DNA from: Ophiostoma sp. CBS 140.51
Lineage: Eukaryota; Ascomycota; Sordariomycetes; Ophiostomatales; Ophiostomataceae
Length of the DNA stretch: 64,000 bases
Direction: 5' to 3'
Assembly: GCA_029298735.1 (NCBI GenBank)
Contig: JANSLP010000129.1
Span: forward strand, 19,175 to 83,174
Shown: positions 52,178 to 61,931 of the stretch, in pieces
How the letters are laid out: every line of letters starts with the position of its first letter
How positions within the stretch are numbered: the first letter of the stretch is position 1
The notes under the pieces: generated by a model
The model's database searches: none
The model's input: the letters and a program-made list of their open reading frames with translations, nothing else
Told to the model about the DNA's origin: nothing
Program-made: the position numbers and the translations under genes

Positions 52178-52808
52178 CGAAGAGGGTGTGGAATTGCTCA
52201 GATGCCGTGAGAAATGAATCACGACAGACGTGTGTTGTGAAGACACTTGATGTCGAACAACTTGGTGTCGAACACAAGAGTAGAGGTTGAGCATAGCTCC
52301 AGTGGTCGACCACGTAATGGTTTGCCGCGATAAAGTGACATGGGTGAGCTAACAATGGACAGCTTTGTGCCAGCGTCGGGCAGGAGCCGCCCCATTGACC
52401 ATTGCGACCATGATCCTAGGCCGCTATCGGCCCCACAATGGCGTGCTCCCGACTTTTGACGCCAGCAATTTTTGTTTCCTTTCATTCATTTCTTTTGTCG
52501 GAGCGCGTCCGACGCCAAACGACGCCAGAAATCACCCAATACGGCAATGTTTACAAGTGTTTAATCCCGACAAGGGTCATGCAAGACGAAGACTGCCATG
52601 GGTGTAAGACTGTTGGACAACTGTAGGCAAAGGGACCATTTATTCAAGATGGCTACCCTGCATTTGACCTGCAATTGTCGGGTGTCATCCGCCAGCTTGA
52701 ATTCGTCTTTGCATTCGTAAAGATAACGAATTATTACTTTACATTTTTGTCGGGATCGTGCGACGAATCTTTGGCAGTTTTTGACAAATCCGCGCACAAC
52801 CAGCGGAG
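52178..52808. promoter_or_regulatory. Shared divergent promoter of FMO and Zn(II)2Cys6 regulator
   Basis: 631 bp between start codons. It contains three direct copies of GACGCCA (52458-52464, 52511-52517, 52521-52527). These could be a binding element for the adjacent regulator or chance. Confidence 0.5.
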
Positions 52809-54956
52809 ATGAAACCCAACATCCACCGTTTCCGGGTCCGGCGGCCCACTCAAAATCAAAACCGAGCAGCACCGACACCACTACACAATGATGCCCACCG
52901 GATAGACAGCGGAGACAGCACACCGGTTCCCGACCGCAATGGACGCGCCGCATCACCTAGCCGCCGTCCCCGGACCCGCCACTCTATCCCGGCCTGCGAC
53001 CATTGCCGGCGATTCAAGAAGAAATGCAGCCGGACATTCCCCGTTTGCGCTCTCTGTGCCAGCACAGGCCATGCCTGTTCATTCTCAACGGCGGCGGCCA
53101 GCAGTGAGGCCCAGATGCACCACTTGCGGGCACGTATCGCCTGGTTGAGTCAACATGTCAACGCATCGCTGCCACCGGGGCAAGCTCCGGTCGAAACAAT
53201 CAAGACAGGGCTGGACCTTGAGTTGACCACTGCCATGGCAGCAAGAAGTCAGCTTTCATCACCATCATCAACCATGGCAGTCGATGCTCTACGAGATATG
53301 AGGCGAGATGTCATGCCCGAAGTCCATCCGCAGTCTGTCTCGCCAAGCAGTAGCACTGGCGCGACCGTCACTTGTGCCAGTGATGCATCGTCAACAACAC
53401 TTCCTCAAGACGCCTTGGCTCGGAGACTAGTCGACGCATATTTCCGGAACGTCAACCGGGCCTACCCGTTTGTGGACAGAGAAAAGGTCCTCCGTGATCT
53501 CGAGATGGCTGCAGATGACGGCGATGCTGCTTCTGGTTCGGGATCCGGTGCTACTTTGCTCTACCTCATCATGGCCATTGGCTGCACGACACTTCAACGT
53601 GCTGGCCAAATATCATCCGACGTGGCTGCCAAGTTCCATGTCAACTACACCGAGATTCTGCAAGAGTGCTTTGGTCGTGAAGAGGACGTTGAGTCAGTGC
53701 AGATTTTGGTCCTGCTGGCCCTCTACTCTTTCTTTGACCCAAATGGTGCGTCCGCCTGGTCCATTGTCGGAATGGTGTCGAGACAGGCCATTCTATTGGG
53801 TCTGAGCAGAAGGGTACGTCCTGAAGAGACATCTGGCTCCATGACTGTCGTTGCAGCTGAGTTACGCCATCGACTCTTCTGGAGTATATACATTTTGGAC
53901 AGAATGATTGCTGCATCAAGAGGTCTACCAGTGGCCCTTGTCGCCGAGAACATCGACGTTCCACTACCAAGTCTCACCATTGATGAATTTGCATCACCAG
54001 CACGTGCGACCGCTGCATCCATTCTCCAGACGAGTCGACATGTCATTCAACTTCGTCAACTGGAAGATCGCATTCTGCGTGAGGTCTATTCTCGAAAGCA
54101 GGCGGAAGTCAGTTCACTTGCACCTGCCGACCGTCGTGCCCTACTTCAAGACATACGTTCCGAGATCGAGAACTGGTACAGCAGTGGTTGTCTACTGTCA
54201 CCACTTGAGCTTGAGCCAGACAACGTTCCCATCCACAACTCCATCACTTGGTTGTCAGCTAGATACTACAACATTCTGCTTCTCCTTTACTACCCATCAC
54301 ACTTCAACGGGTTTTCCCCGACTGTCTCCCGTGCTGAGCTTTTGAGATTCGCACAGAAATACCTGCAAGCAACGGCCGCTCTTCACCAACAACGCCAACT
54401 GCCTCTCAACCGAGTCACACTATGCCGGCTACTGCCAGTCAGCTTATTGTTGATGCACATATTTATGGCCTATGCTGCCGAGGGTGCAGCTTTCCCAGCA
54501 GCCGACGATGTGCCCGTGCTTGTCCATATAGCCGAATCATTTGTAGAGGGCTGGACACAGGCAACACAGGCAGGACACATATTACGTCGCTTCTTGGCCG
54601 TTGTGTCTAGCTTCTCTGGCATGGGAGGCCCTTCTCCTGGGCCAGGTTATCCACCAAACTACTATCCCCAGAGCAGGGGATCTACGAAAGTGATGATGCA
54701 GCCGTTGGTTGCGGCCATGTTGACATTGATGCAAGATACCCTAGGTCGGACGTCATTCTTTCTCTTTCACGAAATGTTTGATGACAGAGATACGCGTCCG
54801 TCAGAAGTACCGCCACATCAAGCATCACAACATCCACCACAACAGACATTTGGATCAGTCAGTGATGCGAGCAGCAGCATTGTGTCGGCTACGCCCGCCC
54901 AAAGTGGTCCCATGATAAACTATAGTTGGGGTCCACTGGAGCTCGATTTTCTGTAA
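52809..54956 (+). CDS. Zn(II)2Cys6 transcription factor with fungal_trans domain
   Basis: Fungal binuclear-cluster regulator, 715 residues, single exon. The DNA-binding cluster has Cys at 63, 66, 73, 80, 83 and 90 (CDHC, KKC, CALC, HAC), giving CX2CX6CX6CX2CX6C, preceded by a basic arm (SRRPRTRHSIPA). The middle homology region starts about residue 205 (RLVDAYFRNVNRAYPFVDRE), continues with LLYLIMAIGCTTLQRAG and SAWSIVGMVSRQAILLGLSRR, then LRHRLFWSIYILDRMIAASRGLP, the canonical fungal_trans core. The C-terminal part is Pro/Gln/Ser-rich, typical of activation regions. Divergent from the FMO; the target set is unknown. Confidence 0.92.
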   Translation: MKPNIHRFRVRRPTQNQNRAAPTPLHNDAHRIDSGDSTPVPDRNGRAASPSRRPRTRHSIPACDHCRRFKKKCSRTFPVCALCASTGHACSFSTAAASSEAQMHHLRARIAWLSQHVNASLPPGQAPVETIKTGLDLELTTAMAARSQLSSPSSTMAVDALRDMRRDVMPEVHPQSVSPSSSTGATVTCASDASSTTLPQDALARRLVDAYFRNVNRAYPFVDREKVLRDLEMAADDGDAASGSGSGATLLYLIMAIGCTTLQRAGQISSDVAAKFHVNYTEILQECFGREEDVESVQILVLLALYSFFDPNGASAWSIVGMVSRQAILLGLSRRVRPEETSGSMTVVAAELRHRLFWSIYILDRMIAASRGLPVALVAENIDVPLPSLTIDEFASPARATAASILQTSRHVIQLRQLEDRILREVYSRKQAEVSSLAPADRRALLQDIRSEIENWYSSGCLLSPLELEPDNVPIHNSITWLSARYYNILLLLYYPSHFNGFSPTVSRAELLRFAQKYLQATAALHQQRQLPLNRVTLCRLLPVSLLLMHIFMAYAAEGAAFPAADDVPVLVHIAESFVEGWTQATQAGHILRRFLAVVSSFSGMGGPSPGPGYPPNYYPQSRGSTKVMMQPLVAAMLTLMQDTLGRTSFFLFHEMFDDRDTRPSEVPPHQASQHPPQQTFGSVSDASSSIVSATPAQSGPMINYSWGPLELDFL

Positions 54957-55483
54957 GAATAGATAAAGAACGATAATAAAATAAAATAAAATAAAATTTA
55001 TTGCAGAAAAAGAGGAGGGGAAAAAGAACAAGAAGTAATCAAAGTCAAAGTTAACATTCACAGATTCATGTTATTTCCAGAAAGACGCTAGATTTCGAGG
55101 CGAAGCCACTACTACCATTCTGGTAATTATCGGGGGCTTTCCGACCGCCGGCCCTAGTCGCGCCTTAGCAGGATGACTGACCTCTTCTTGTTGTTGCATT
55201 GTATGGTATTTGCGGGCAACTCCCGGCGCGTTATCAGGCACTATCGACAAGGTGCCGATGACGTGCGAGCTTCGACGGGGAAGAAGTAGAAATGAAATAA
55301 GAAAGGAAATAAAGCAGTGGTTAAGGTTTCCATAATCGTAAACACAAGACGAGAGATTGGCCATATGCAGACCCCGACATCTCAGACGACACAGACCACC
55401 TTCCCTCCAAACTTTCCATTTCATACACCAACCCACCACGACAAACTTCAGTTTATCCATCGACAACATCCTTGGCCCTCACA
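54957..55483. other. Intergenic region with (AAAAT)n tract
   Basis: Between the regulator stop and the dipeptidase start (both +). An AATAAAATAAAAT-type run lies at about 54975-54998 and may serve as poly(A) signal. The right half is the dipeptidase promoter with a C/A-rich leader. Confidence 0.5.
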
Positions 55484-56488
55484 ATGGTCTCCGAATCCGA
55501 AGCCCGCGCGATCTACCGCGACGCCATCCACTTTGACGGCCTCAACATTTGCAACTTCTCCCGCGAAATCTTTGAGGCATGGCACAAGGGCGGCATTGAC
55601 GGCGTCTCGGTGACGTGTGGTCTCTGGGAAGGATTCCGCGGCAGCATCGCCAATGTTGTTCAGTGGAAGAAGTGGTTTGAGGAGCACAGCGACCTGATTG
55701 TGCAGGCACACACTGTCGAGGACATTTGCCAAGCCAAGAAGGACGGCAAGACTGCTGTTCTTCTGTCATGGCAGAACACCGCCGGTATCGAAGACCAGCT
55801 TGACTATCTGCGGGTGTTCCGCGACCTGGGCGTGCGCAAGATGCAGCTCACTTACAACACGCAAAACTACTCGGGCGCTGGCTACACGGAGCCCAAGGAC
55901 TCGGGTCTCACAGGCTTTGGCCAGCAGGTAGTCGACGAGATGGCCAAGCTGGGCATGGTCGTGGACCTGTCGCACGTCGGCCCGCAGACGACGCGCGATA
56001 CGATCGAGTATGCTCCTGAAGGCAAGCCGCCCTGTTTCTCGCACATTCTGCCCGGCGGCCTCAAGGAACACCCGCGCAACAAGACTGACGAGATCATCAA
56101 GCTGCTGGGTAGCAAGGGCGGCTTTGTCGGTCTGTCACAGTTCGGCCCGCATATGGAGAAGGGCAACGACAGCACGATCGATGACTACGTTGCGGCTCTG
56201 GATTACGTGATTGACCTCATCGGCGAGGACCTCGTCGGTGTCGGCAGTGATGCCAGTGAGGGCCACGGTCGGCCGAGTGACTTCATGGCCTGGTGCAACA
56301 AGGACAAGGGCTACGCACGCCAGCTGACGCCCTGGGGCAGCCAAAAGGTGGTGAAACCTCTGGGTCCGTTGGCTGAGCGTGAGGAGCTGGCAGCAGCCAT
56401 GGGACGTGCCGGCTGGAGCGAGGAGAAGATGCGCAAGGTGCTGGGCGAGAACTGGCTGCGGTACCTGGAGAAGATCTGGGGACAGTAA
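55484..56488 (+). CDS. Membrane-dipeptidase family metallopeptidase (M19)
   Basis: Zinc dipeptidase of the amidohydrolase superfamily; 334 residues from the first ATG after ACA, single exon. Metal and active-site elements in family order: HFDG (His16, Asp18), SWQNTAGIEDQLDYL with the bridging Glu, MVVDLSHVG, FSHILPGG (the second His), and GVGSDASEGHGRP with the late Asp, where relatives have GSDFDG. It ends WSEEKMRKVLGENWLRYLEKIW, the typical GxNxLR close. No signal peptide or GPI site, so it should be cytosolic. Substrates could be dipeptides or related amides; the neighbouring DAL5-type permease might supply them, an inference from position only. Confidence 0.9.
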   Translation: MVSESEARAIYRDAIHFDGLNICNFSREIFEAWHKGGIDGVSVTCGLWEGFRGSIANVVQWKKWFEEHSDLIVQAHTVEDICQAKKDGKTAVLLSWQNTAGIEDQLDYLRVFRDLGVRKMQLTYNTQNYSGAGYTEPKDSGLTGFGQQVVDEMAKLGMVVDLSHVGPQTTRDTIEYAPEGKPPCFSHILPGGLKEHPRNKTDEIIKLLGSKGGFVGLSQFGPHMEKGNDSTIDDYVAALDYVIDLIGEDLVGVGSDASEGHGRPSDFMAWCNKDKGYARQLTPWGSQKVVKPLGPLAEREELAAAMGRAGWSEEKMRKVLGENWLRYLEKIWGQ

Positions 56489-57131
56489 ACATTACACCTA
56501 GCATGACGATATGAACATGAATAATCAAATAAGAACTGCATACAAGCGATCACCGCCAGAGCTGTGCCAAGGGAACCCTTAATGAGGCTCTCGCTGCTCT
56601 TCCCGTAGTAATGGTAGCGAGCGGCGAAGTCATCCACTTTCCAGCTTGAATTGACCCATCTTGTCGCGGTCGTTCCTGCCAAAACAGCGAAAACGACAAC
56701 TTTTTTGACAATCGGCCCCGCCCGTAACGGGTAGCGTGGCAGGCCCGGCTAACACCATGTCCCAAATAGGCAATTATGGTCGGGCGCGATGCGTAGACTG
56801 GTGGAGCCCTCGTCGCTCATATCGCACGTTTAGTCTCGAAGGGCTGCCGCCCACACGGCCGTCTTCGTCCACAACTAGCATCCATCTCGTCCTTGGATTC
56901 GCATCCTGTCCCGAATGACAGATACCACCGACAAGGAAGGAAGATAACGTGCTCGCCTCTTGGATTGCATCATGTGCGCGAGATAGGTCCAAGAAGTAGA
57001 AAAGGACGACGATCATTTGCAAGGTGAAAACAAAACAAAAGTTACTTTCGTCTGTCATCTCCTCTTCGGTCTGTCGACTTGACTTCGTCAACTTTACTTC
57101 GATTTCACACGATAGTTCTTCCCCACACAAA
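56489..57131. promoter_or_regulatory. Promoter region of the DAL5/FEN2-type permease
   Basis: 640 bp between two same-strand genes. No gene supported. The last ~60 bp before 57132 are T/C-rich then CACACAAA, a usual leader. Confidence 0.5.
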
Positions 57132-58667
57132 ATGTCCGCAATCGACAGCGTGGCGGGTAAGCAGCCCGTCGCCGACGTCAAGGACGCTGCCGTCTCCGAT
57201 GGCGAGGCTGAGGCCGGCAACAGCTCCATCGCCAACTCTCCCATCTCCGACAACACCAACCGCAAACTCCCATTCTCCAAGCGCGTGCTGCGTGTACTTT
57301 GGGACACGCTCGACAAGACACCCGAAGAGCGTGCGTTCATCGCCAAGATCGATTGGTGGATCCTCAGCTACGCCTGTATCGCCTACTTTGTCAAGTACCT
57401 CGACCAGACCAACGTCAGCAATGCCTATGTGTCGGGCATGAAGGGCGACCTCCACATGGTTGGCAACGACCTTAACTTCTTGACGACGTACTGGACGATT
57501 GGCTACATTATCGGCCAGGTGCCATCCCAGGTTGCCCTGACATATGTCCGTCCCTCAATCTGGCTGCCTTCGCTCGAGCTCCTGTGGGGCTTCTTGGTTA
57601 TGGCCATGGCCGGTGCCAAGAACATCGAGACGATGTACGCTCTGCGCTTCTTCTCGGGTCTGCTGGAAGCATCTGCCTACCCTGGCATCATGACTCTGCT
57701 GGGCAACTGGTACACTCCCTATGAGCTGGGCAAGCGCGCCTGCATTTTCCAAGCTTCGTCATCGGCCGCCCAGCTCTTCTCTGGCTACCTTCAAGCTGCG
57801 CTCTACAAGGGCATGGATGGTACTGGAGGTCTGGCGGCATGGCGCTGGCTGTTTATCTTTGACGGCATTATCGGCATCCCGATTGCCCTCTATGGCTTCT
57901 TTGCTATCCCCGACGCACCCACCACTGCCCGCTCTCGCTGGCTCAAACCCCGCGAGAAGCAGATGGCCATTGACCGCATGGCTGCTGTAGGTCGCAAGCC
58001 TGCTCGCACCCGCATTACGCTGCCCGTTATCAAGCGTGTCATGTTGTCGTGGCCCATCCACCTGTTTAGCGCCACTTTCATTGCCCACGTCCTGGGTATC
58101 CGCATCTACTCCTACTTTAACGTGTGGCTCACCAGCACCGGCCGCTGGTCTGTCGCCGAGGTCAACATCCTGCCGTCCATCGGCTACGGTCTGCAGATTG
58201 TATTCACTCTTTGCTATGCCTGGACCAGTGATGCTCTCGGTATGCGCTGGCCCGTTATCATCTTTGCCGGCTTTGTCGCCTTGATCGGCTGCATCATCCT
58301 CAGTGTCTGGCCCTCTGAGAACATCCCAGCCATGTTTGTCGGTTGGATGCTTACCTTTTTGGAGACAGGTGCTGGTGCGCTTATTATTACCTGGATCAAT
58401 GAGATTCTGGCTCATAGTGCTGAAGAGCGTGCCCTTGTTATTGGTTGCGTTGAGGCTATTTCCTTCACTTTCCAGGCCTGGGTGCCTCTGCTGGTCTACA
58501 ACACCGGCCAGGCGCCGCACTTTAAGATTGGCTACCCGATTGCGGCCATGTTCTTTGCCATTGAGATTGTCTTGACGGTAGTCATTGCGTTTTTTGTCAA
58601 GAAGTGGCCGCAGGGTAAGAACCAACCTGAAGAGGAGGCCGAGGCTGAGGAGGTAGTTGCCCAGTAA
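57132..58667 (+). CDS. MFS anion:cation symporter (DAL5/FEN2 type)
   Basis: Twelve-helix transporter of the ACS family, which carries vitamins, allantoate, dipeptides or organic anions. Single exon, 511 residues. The N-terminal ~75 residues are cytosolic and acidic. DWWILSYACIAYFVKYLDQTNVSNAYVSGM is the helix-1 signature of this family, followed by YWTIGYIIGQVPSQ, LRFFSGLLEASAYPGIM and the WRWLFIFDGIIGIPIALYGFF segment ending IPDAP. A basic loop follows, then six more helices and an acidic tail. The similarity is closest to pantothenate (Fen2/Liz1)-like permeases, but substrate cannot be set from sequence. It precedes the convergent GH127 gene. Confidence 0.88.
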   Translation: MSAIDSVAGKQPVADVKDAAVSDGEAEAGNSSIANSPISDNTNRKLPFSKRVLRVLWDTLDKTPEERAFIAKIDWWILSYACIAYFVKYLDQTNVSNAYVSGMKGDLHMVGNDLNFLTTYWTIGYIIGQVPSQVALTYVRPSIWLPSLELLWGFLVMAMAGAKNIETMYALRFFSGLLEASAYPGIMTLLGNWYTPYELGKRACIFQASSSAAQLFSGYLQAALYKGMDGTGGLAAWRWLFIFDGIIGIPIALYGFFAIPDAPTTARSRWLKPREKQMAIDRMAAVGRKPARTRITLPVIKRVMLSWPIHLFSATFIAHVLGIRIYSYFNVWLTSTGRWSVAEVNILPSIGYGLQIVFTLCYAWTSDALGMRWPVIIFAGFVALIGCIILSVWPSENIPAMFVGWMLTFLETGAGALIITWINEILAHSAEERALVIGCVEAISFTFQAWVPLLVYNTGQAPHFKIGYPIAAMFFAIEIVLTVVIAFFVKKWPQGKNQPEEEAEAEEVVAQ

Positions 58668-58792
58668 ATGGCATACGCCACACTAGATAATATTCCCACA
58701 AATCAATACGTACTTTTCTTTCTTGTTCTAAATTACTGATTCTCTATCAAACATTTCTCTATCGTGTAAATTATGACTCTCTATGAACTCAC

Positions 58793-60936
58793 TCACGCGG
58801 CATTCAGACCCACTCTCATGTGGCCTCGTCCGCCTCTGTTAGCCCGGTAGTAGTACGGAATAAAGACCAACGGCCGCTCCGTTCCCAATGAGGTCTCTTT
58901 CTCTGCCTCGTCGACGATGCCAGGTGCACTACCTGGAGGCTTATGCTCCCACTGGGAGATGGATCGCGACCAGCCAGTCGTGTGGAGGGCAATGTACTTT
59001 TCGCCCGTTACCTCGCTGGCGATGCGCTCCTCCTCCTTCACCTCCACGCTCGGTGCAATAACCACGTCCTTAAAGTGGTTCGTCTCCCACTCATTGTCGG
59101 CGTCCTCAACACAGTAGATGATGGGACCACGGGCCAATGTGAGTGTCCGTTGGTTCGTGTACGGGTGTGGCGAGAGGAAACGAGGCTTGAAGTTGAGAAT
59201 CTCGAGGGTGAAGGAGGAGTTGGCTTCGAGGTAGGAGGGAGGGAGCGTCAGGTAGCCTTTTTCGACGTTTGCTTCTGGGAGTTTTGGTTCGAGCTGTTTC
59301 TGTTAGCAATGAGCTTAATCTGGATGTTCACGTGGTACTGGGTCAAAACTTACGGTATATTGACCCGCCGACCAGCCCGGAATCCGTAGCCGGATAGTCG
59401 TCTTCATAGCCTTGGGGTTCTCCAGTTTGAACTGGACTTTTCCGTTCAGTGGCCAGTCGGATGTCTGCTCCAAAGTGATTGGGTCACCGTCCACGTCAAA
59501 CGACAGTTTGGCCGTTGTGTACATGTGAACATTGACAAACGCTTCAGCGTTGCCGTTGTCACCAAAGTTCCAGAGATAACCGCCAAGACTTCCGTACAGC
59601 CGACTGACATTCGGCGGACAGCACGAGCACTCAAACCACTCCTCACGACGGCTAGTCTTGGCATCCGAACTGGCCAGCTGGTTGTCGTAGGTAAACGACT
59701 TGCCGCCGATGTCCATGGCCGTCATCACAACATTGTACAGCGACAGCTCCATCACGTCTGCATATCGGCTGTCGAGATCCAAGTGTAGCAGCCGCTCGGC
59801 AAACATCATGGCACCGATGGATGCACACGTCTCGGCATAGGCGCCACCGTCGTCAGAGCCTTGGGGCAGGAAGTAGTCGCGGCCAAAGCCTTCCCACTCG
59901 GGGATGGCCCCAATGCCGCCCGTCAAGTACATCTTCTTATCCACCATGTTGTTCCACAGACGGTTAGCAGCCTCTAGCCACGCAGAGGCCTTGTCGTTTT
60001 TCTGGAGGCCCAACCGGTCCTGGACGGCAATGTCCGTTACTGCCGTCAAGAGGTACACTGCCCGGACGGAGTGACCCTCGATCGTCTTTTGTTGGAGGAT
60101 GGGCTCGTGTGCCTGGCAGTACCAAAAAGAGCGAGCCACTGGGTACGGGTCAGGCCGCAACCAGGGACTGTCTCCTCGCTCCTCGGATTCGACGTCGTAG
60201 TAGTGCCGACCGCCTTGTCCCGCTGGGTTGCCACGCTCTTCGACAAAGTAATTGGCCAAGTCGTAGGCCTTCTTGTTGCCTGTTGCTTCGTAAAGACGGA
60301 AGAGTGCGAGTTCGATCTCGGGGTGACCAGGGTAGCCATGTCTCTTGTTCTCTTCTGGTCCGAACGTGTCGTGGATAAGGCTGACGTATTTCTCGATGGG
60401 CTCAGTCAACAGGTCATTATGGTAGTAGTTGCGGTGTGCCAATGCAGCTTCAATCAAATGTCCGGCGTTGTACCTGTCGATTGTCAGTATTCAGTAGAAA
60501 ATATATAGGCTGGGACGTCAACTTACAACTCATGCATGTCCCGCAGGTTGGACCACCGCTTCTCGGGTTCGACCACTGTGTAGTGCAGATTGAGGTAGCC
60601 ATCACTGCCCTGAGCGCCACGGATCATCTCAACCAAATCGCGGACTGCCTTGTCGATTTCCGGGTCATAGGTTTCCTTATCGGCCAGGCAATAGCAGGCC
60701 GCCTCGATCCATTTGGCAACATCGCTGTCCCAAAACAGATGCTTGGGAACGGGCCACTGCGACTTGTCATCGTAGATCGGATGCCACTTGAGCTTGAAGC
60801 AGTCGAAACGACCTGTGCGCTTGAGCATGTCCAGCTGGGTCTGGAGCGTCACCTTTGCGACGGTCTCACGGCGGGTCTGCAGCAGAGACGGCCCGTGGAA
60901 TTCCGTGTGCCGAAATCTGTTCTGCGGGTAGGCCAT
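58793..60936 (-). CDS. Beta-L-arabinofuranosidase, GH127
   Basis: Retaining glycosidase acting on beta-linked L-arabinofuranose, found on hydroxyproline-rich glycoproteins and pectin side chains. Exons 60936-60527, 60473-59354 and 59293-58793, in phase, encode 676 residues. The (alpha/alpha)6 barrel begins RFDCFKLKWHPIYDD and SDVAKWIEAA, continuing GYLNLHYTV. The zinc/active-site set is intact: Glu and Cys in AYAETCASIGA (~residue 346) and the Cys pair in FECSCCPPNVSRL (~415-424), where one Cys is the nucleophile in characterised members. A further marker is LTGGIGA. C-terminal beta-sandwiches include TIRLRIPGW and LTLARGPIIYCVED. No signal peptide, so cytosolic. Divergent from a sugar porter across a motif-rich 995-bp promoter. 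Confidence 0.92.
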
Positions 60937-61931
60937 GATGGATAATGACAAGAACGAAATGGCAAAAGAAAGACAGCAACAGAAGGGGCAAGAAAAGTTG
61001 ACAAGTAAAACCAGAAGTGCCAAGTCAATAAAGTCTAAGACAAAGATGGGGAGAAAACAAAAGACTGTGAGGGGAAGCAATGGCAGGGACCAGGAGATGT
61101 TGTCATGTAGGGTCGTGCGTGTCAGGTCGAAGTAAATACCAAGAGCCGAATTAGGGAATGAGCTTCTGTTAAAGACTGGTCAAAAAGTTTAGTGCAACGT
61201 GCGTGAGGGGGTGCAGATGCCGTATTCCGGTGGGAGAAGCTCCAAGGCCGTCCCATGTCCTGATTTGTCGTCAGCCGCCTGGGCTGCACGAAGCGTTAAC
61301 TTCCCCTCTTTCGTCTCTTTACCTCTCCCACCTCTTCGCACATTCTTTCCTCCCTGTTAACTTCTGATTATCGTACTCCGTCGTCGCGAAAACAGCCTAG
61401 AACTCGGCATTGCTTTCAATCCCGGTGGGAGAAGGCAGTCCCCGGATCTCCACGACCCAAGGTCCCCAGCCGTTTTGCGGGGAAGCGGGGGACGTGCAGC
61501 ATGTAATTGGGGGAATTTGGTGGTGGTTAGAGTCTTTGTCAAAAATTCCAAAAGTCCGGTGGGATAGGGCCTTTCCCCGCATGGAATGATTCCCACCGTA
61601 TCCCACCGGGGAATTTTTGCGTCGCGTGGGATTTCACGAGTTCCCGACCCAGTTTTTGTGCCTTCTCGCCCTCCTCACACCAGGGGGTCCGGGGTAAACC
61701 ACGACTTTGACTGGAGGATCTGGAGAAACAACGCGCCGCCACGTGTGGAGAGAGCAAGGTCACAGGAAGTGAACATGCGATGAGCAAGAGCAGCATGAGG
61801 TGTGTGAGGTTATATTTATATCGAGAGATGCCGCTGTCTTCGTGATGTGCCGGTTGAGTGTTTTTTTTTTTTTTCAAACACATTTCCCCACACTCCTGTC
61901 CCATCCTCCTGGGAGATCGACATCCTTCACC
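60937..61931. promoter_or_regulatory. Shared GH127/sugar-porter promoter with repeated CGGTGGGA sites and CreA-type sites
   Basis: 995 bp between start codons. CGGTGGGA occurs five times: + at 61228-61235, 61423-61430 and 61557-61564; reverse complement at 61591-61598 and 61601-61608. The first two are part of a 13-mer CCGGTGGGAGAAG. CCGGTGGGATA (61556-61566) and TATCCCACCGG (61599-61609) form an inverted repeat. SYGGRG CreA-type motifs lie at 61477-61482, 61485-61490, 61575-61580 (reverse), 61606-61611 and 61689-61694. A 14-T tract (61861-61874) precedes the porter ATG. Confidence 0.7.
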
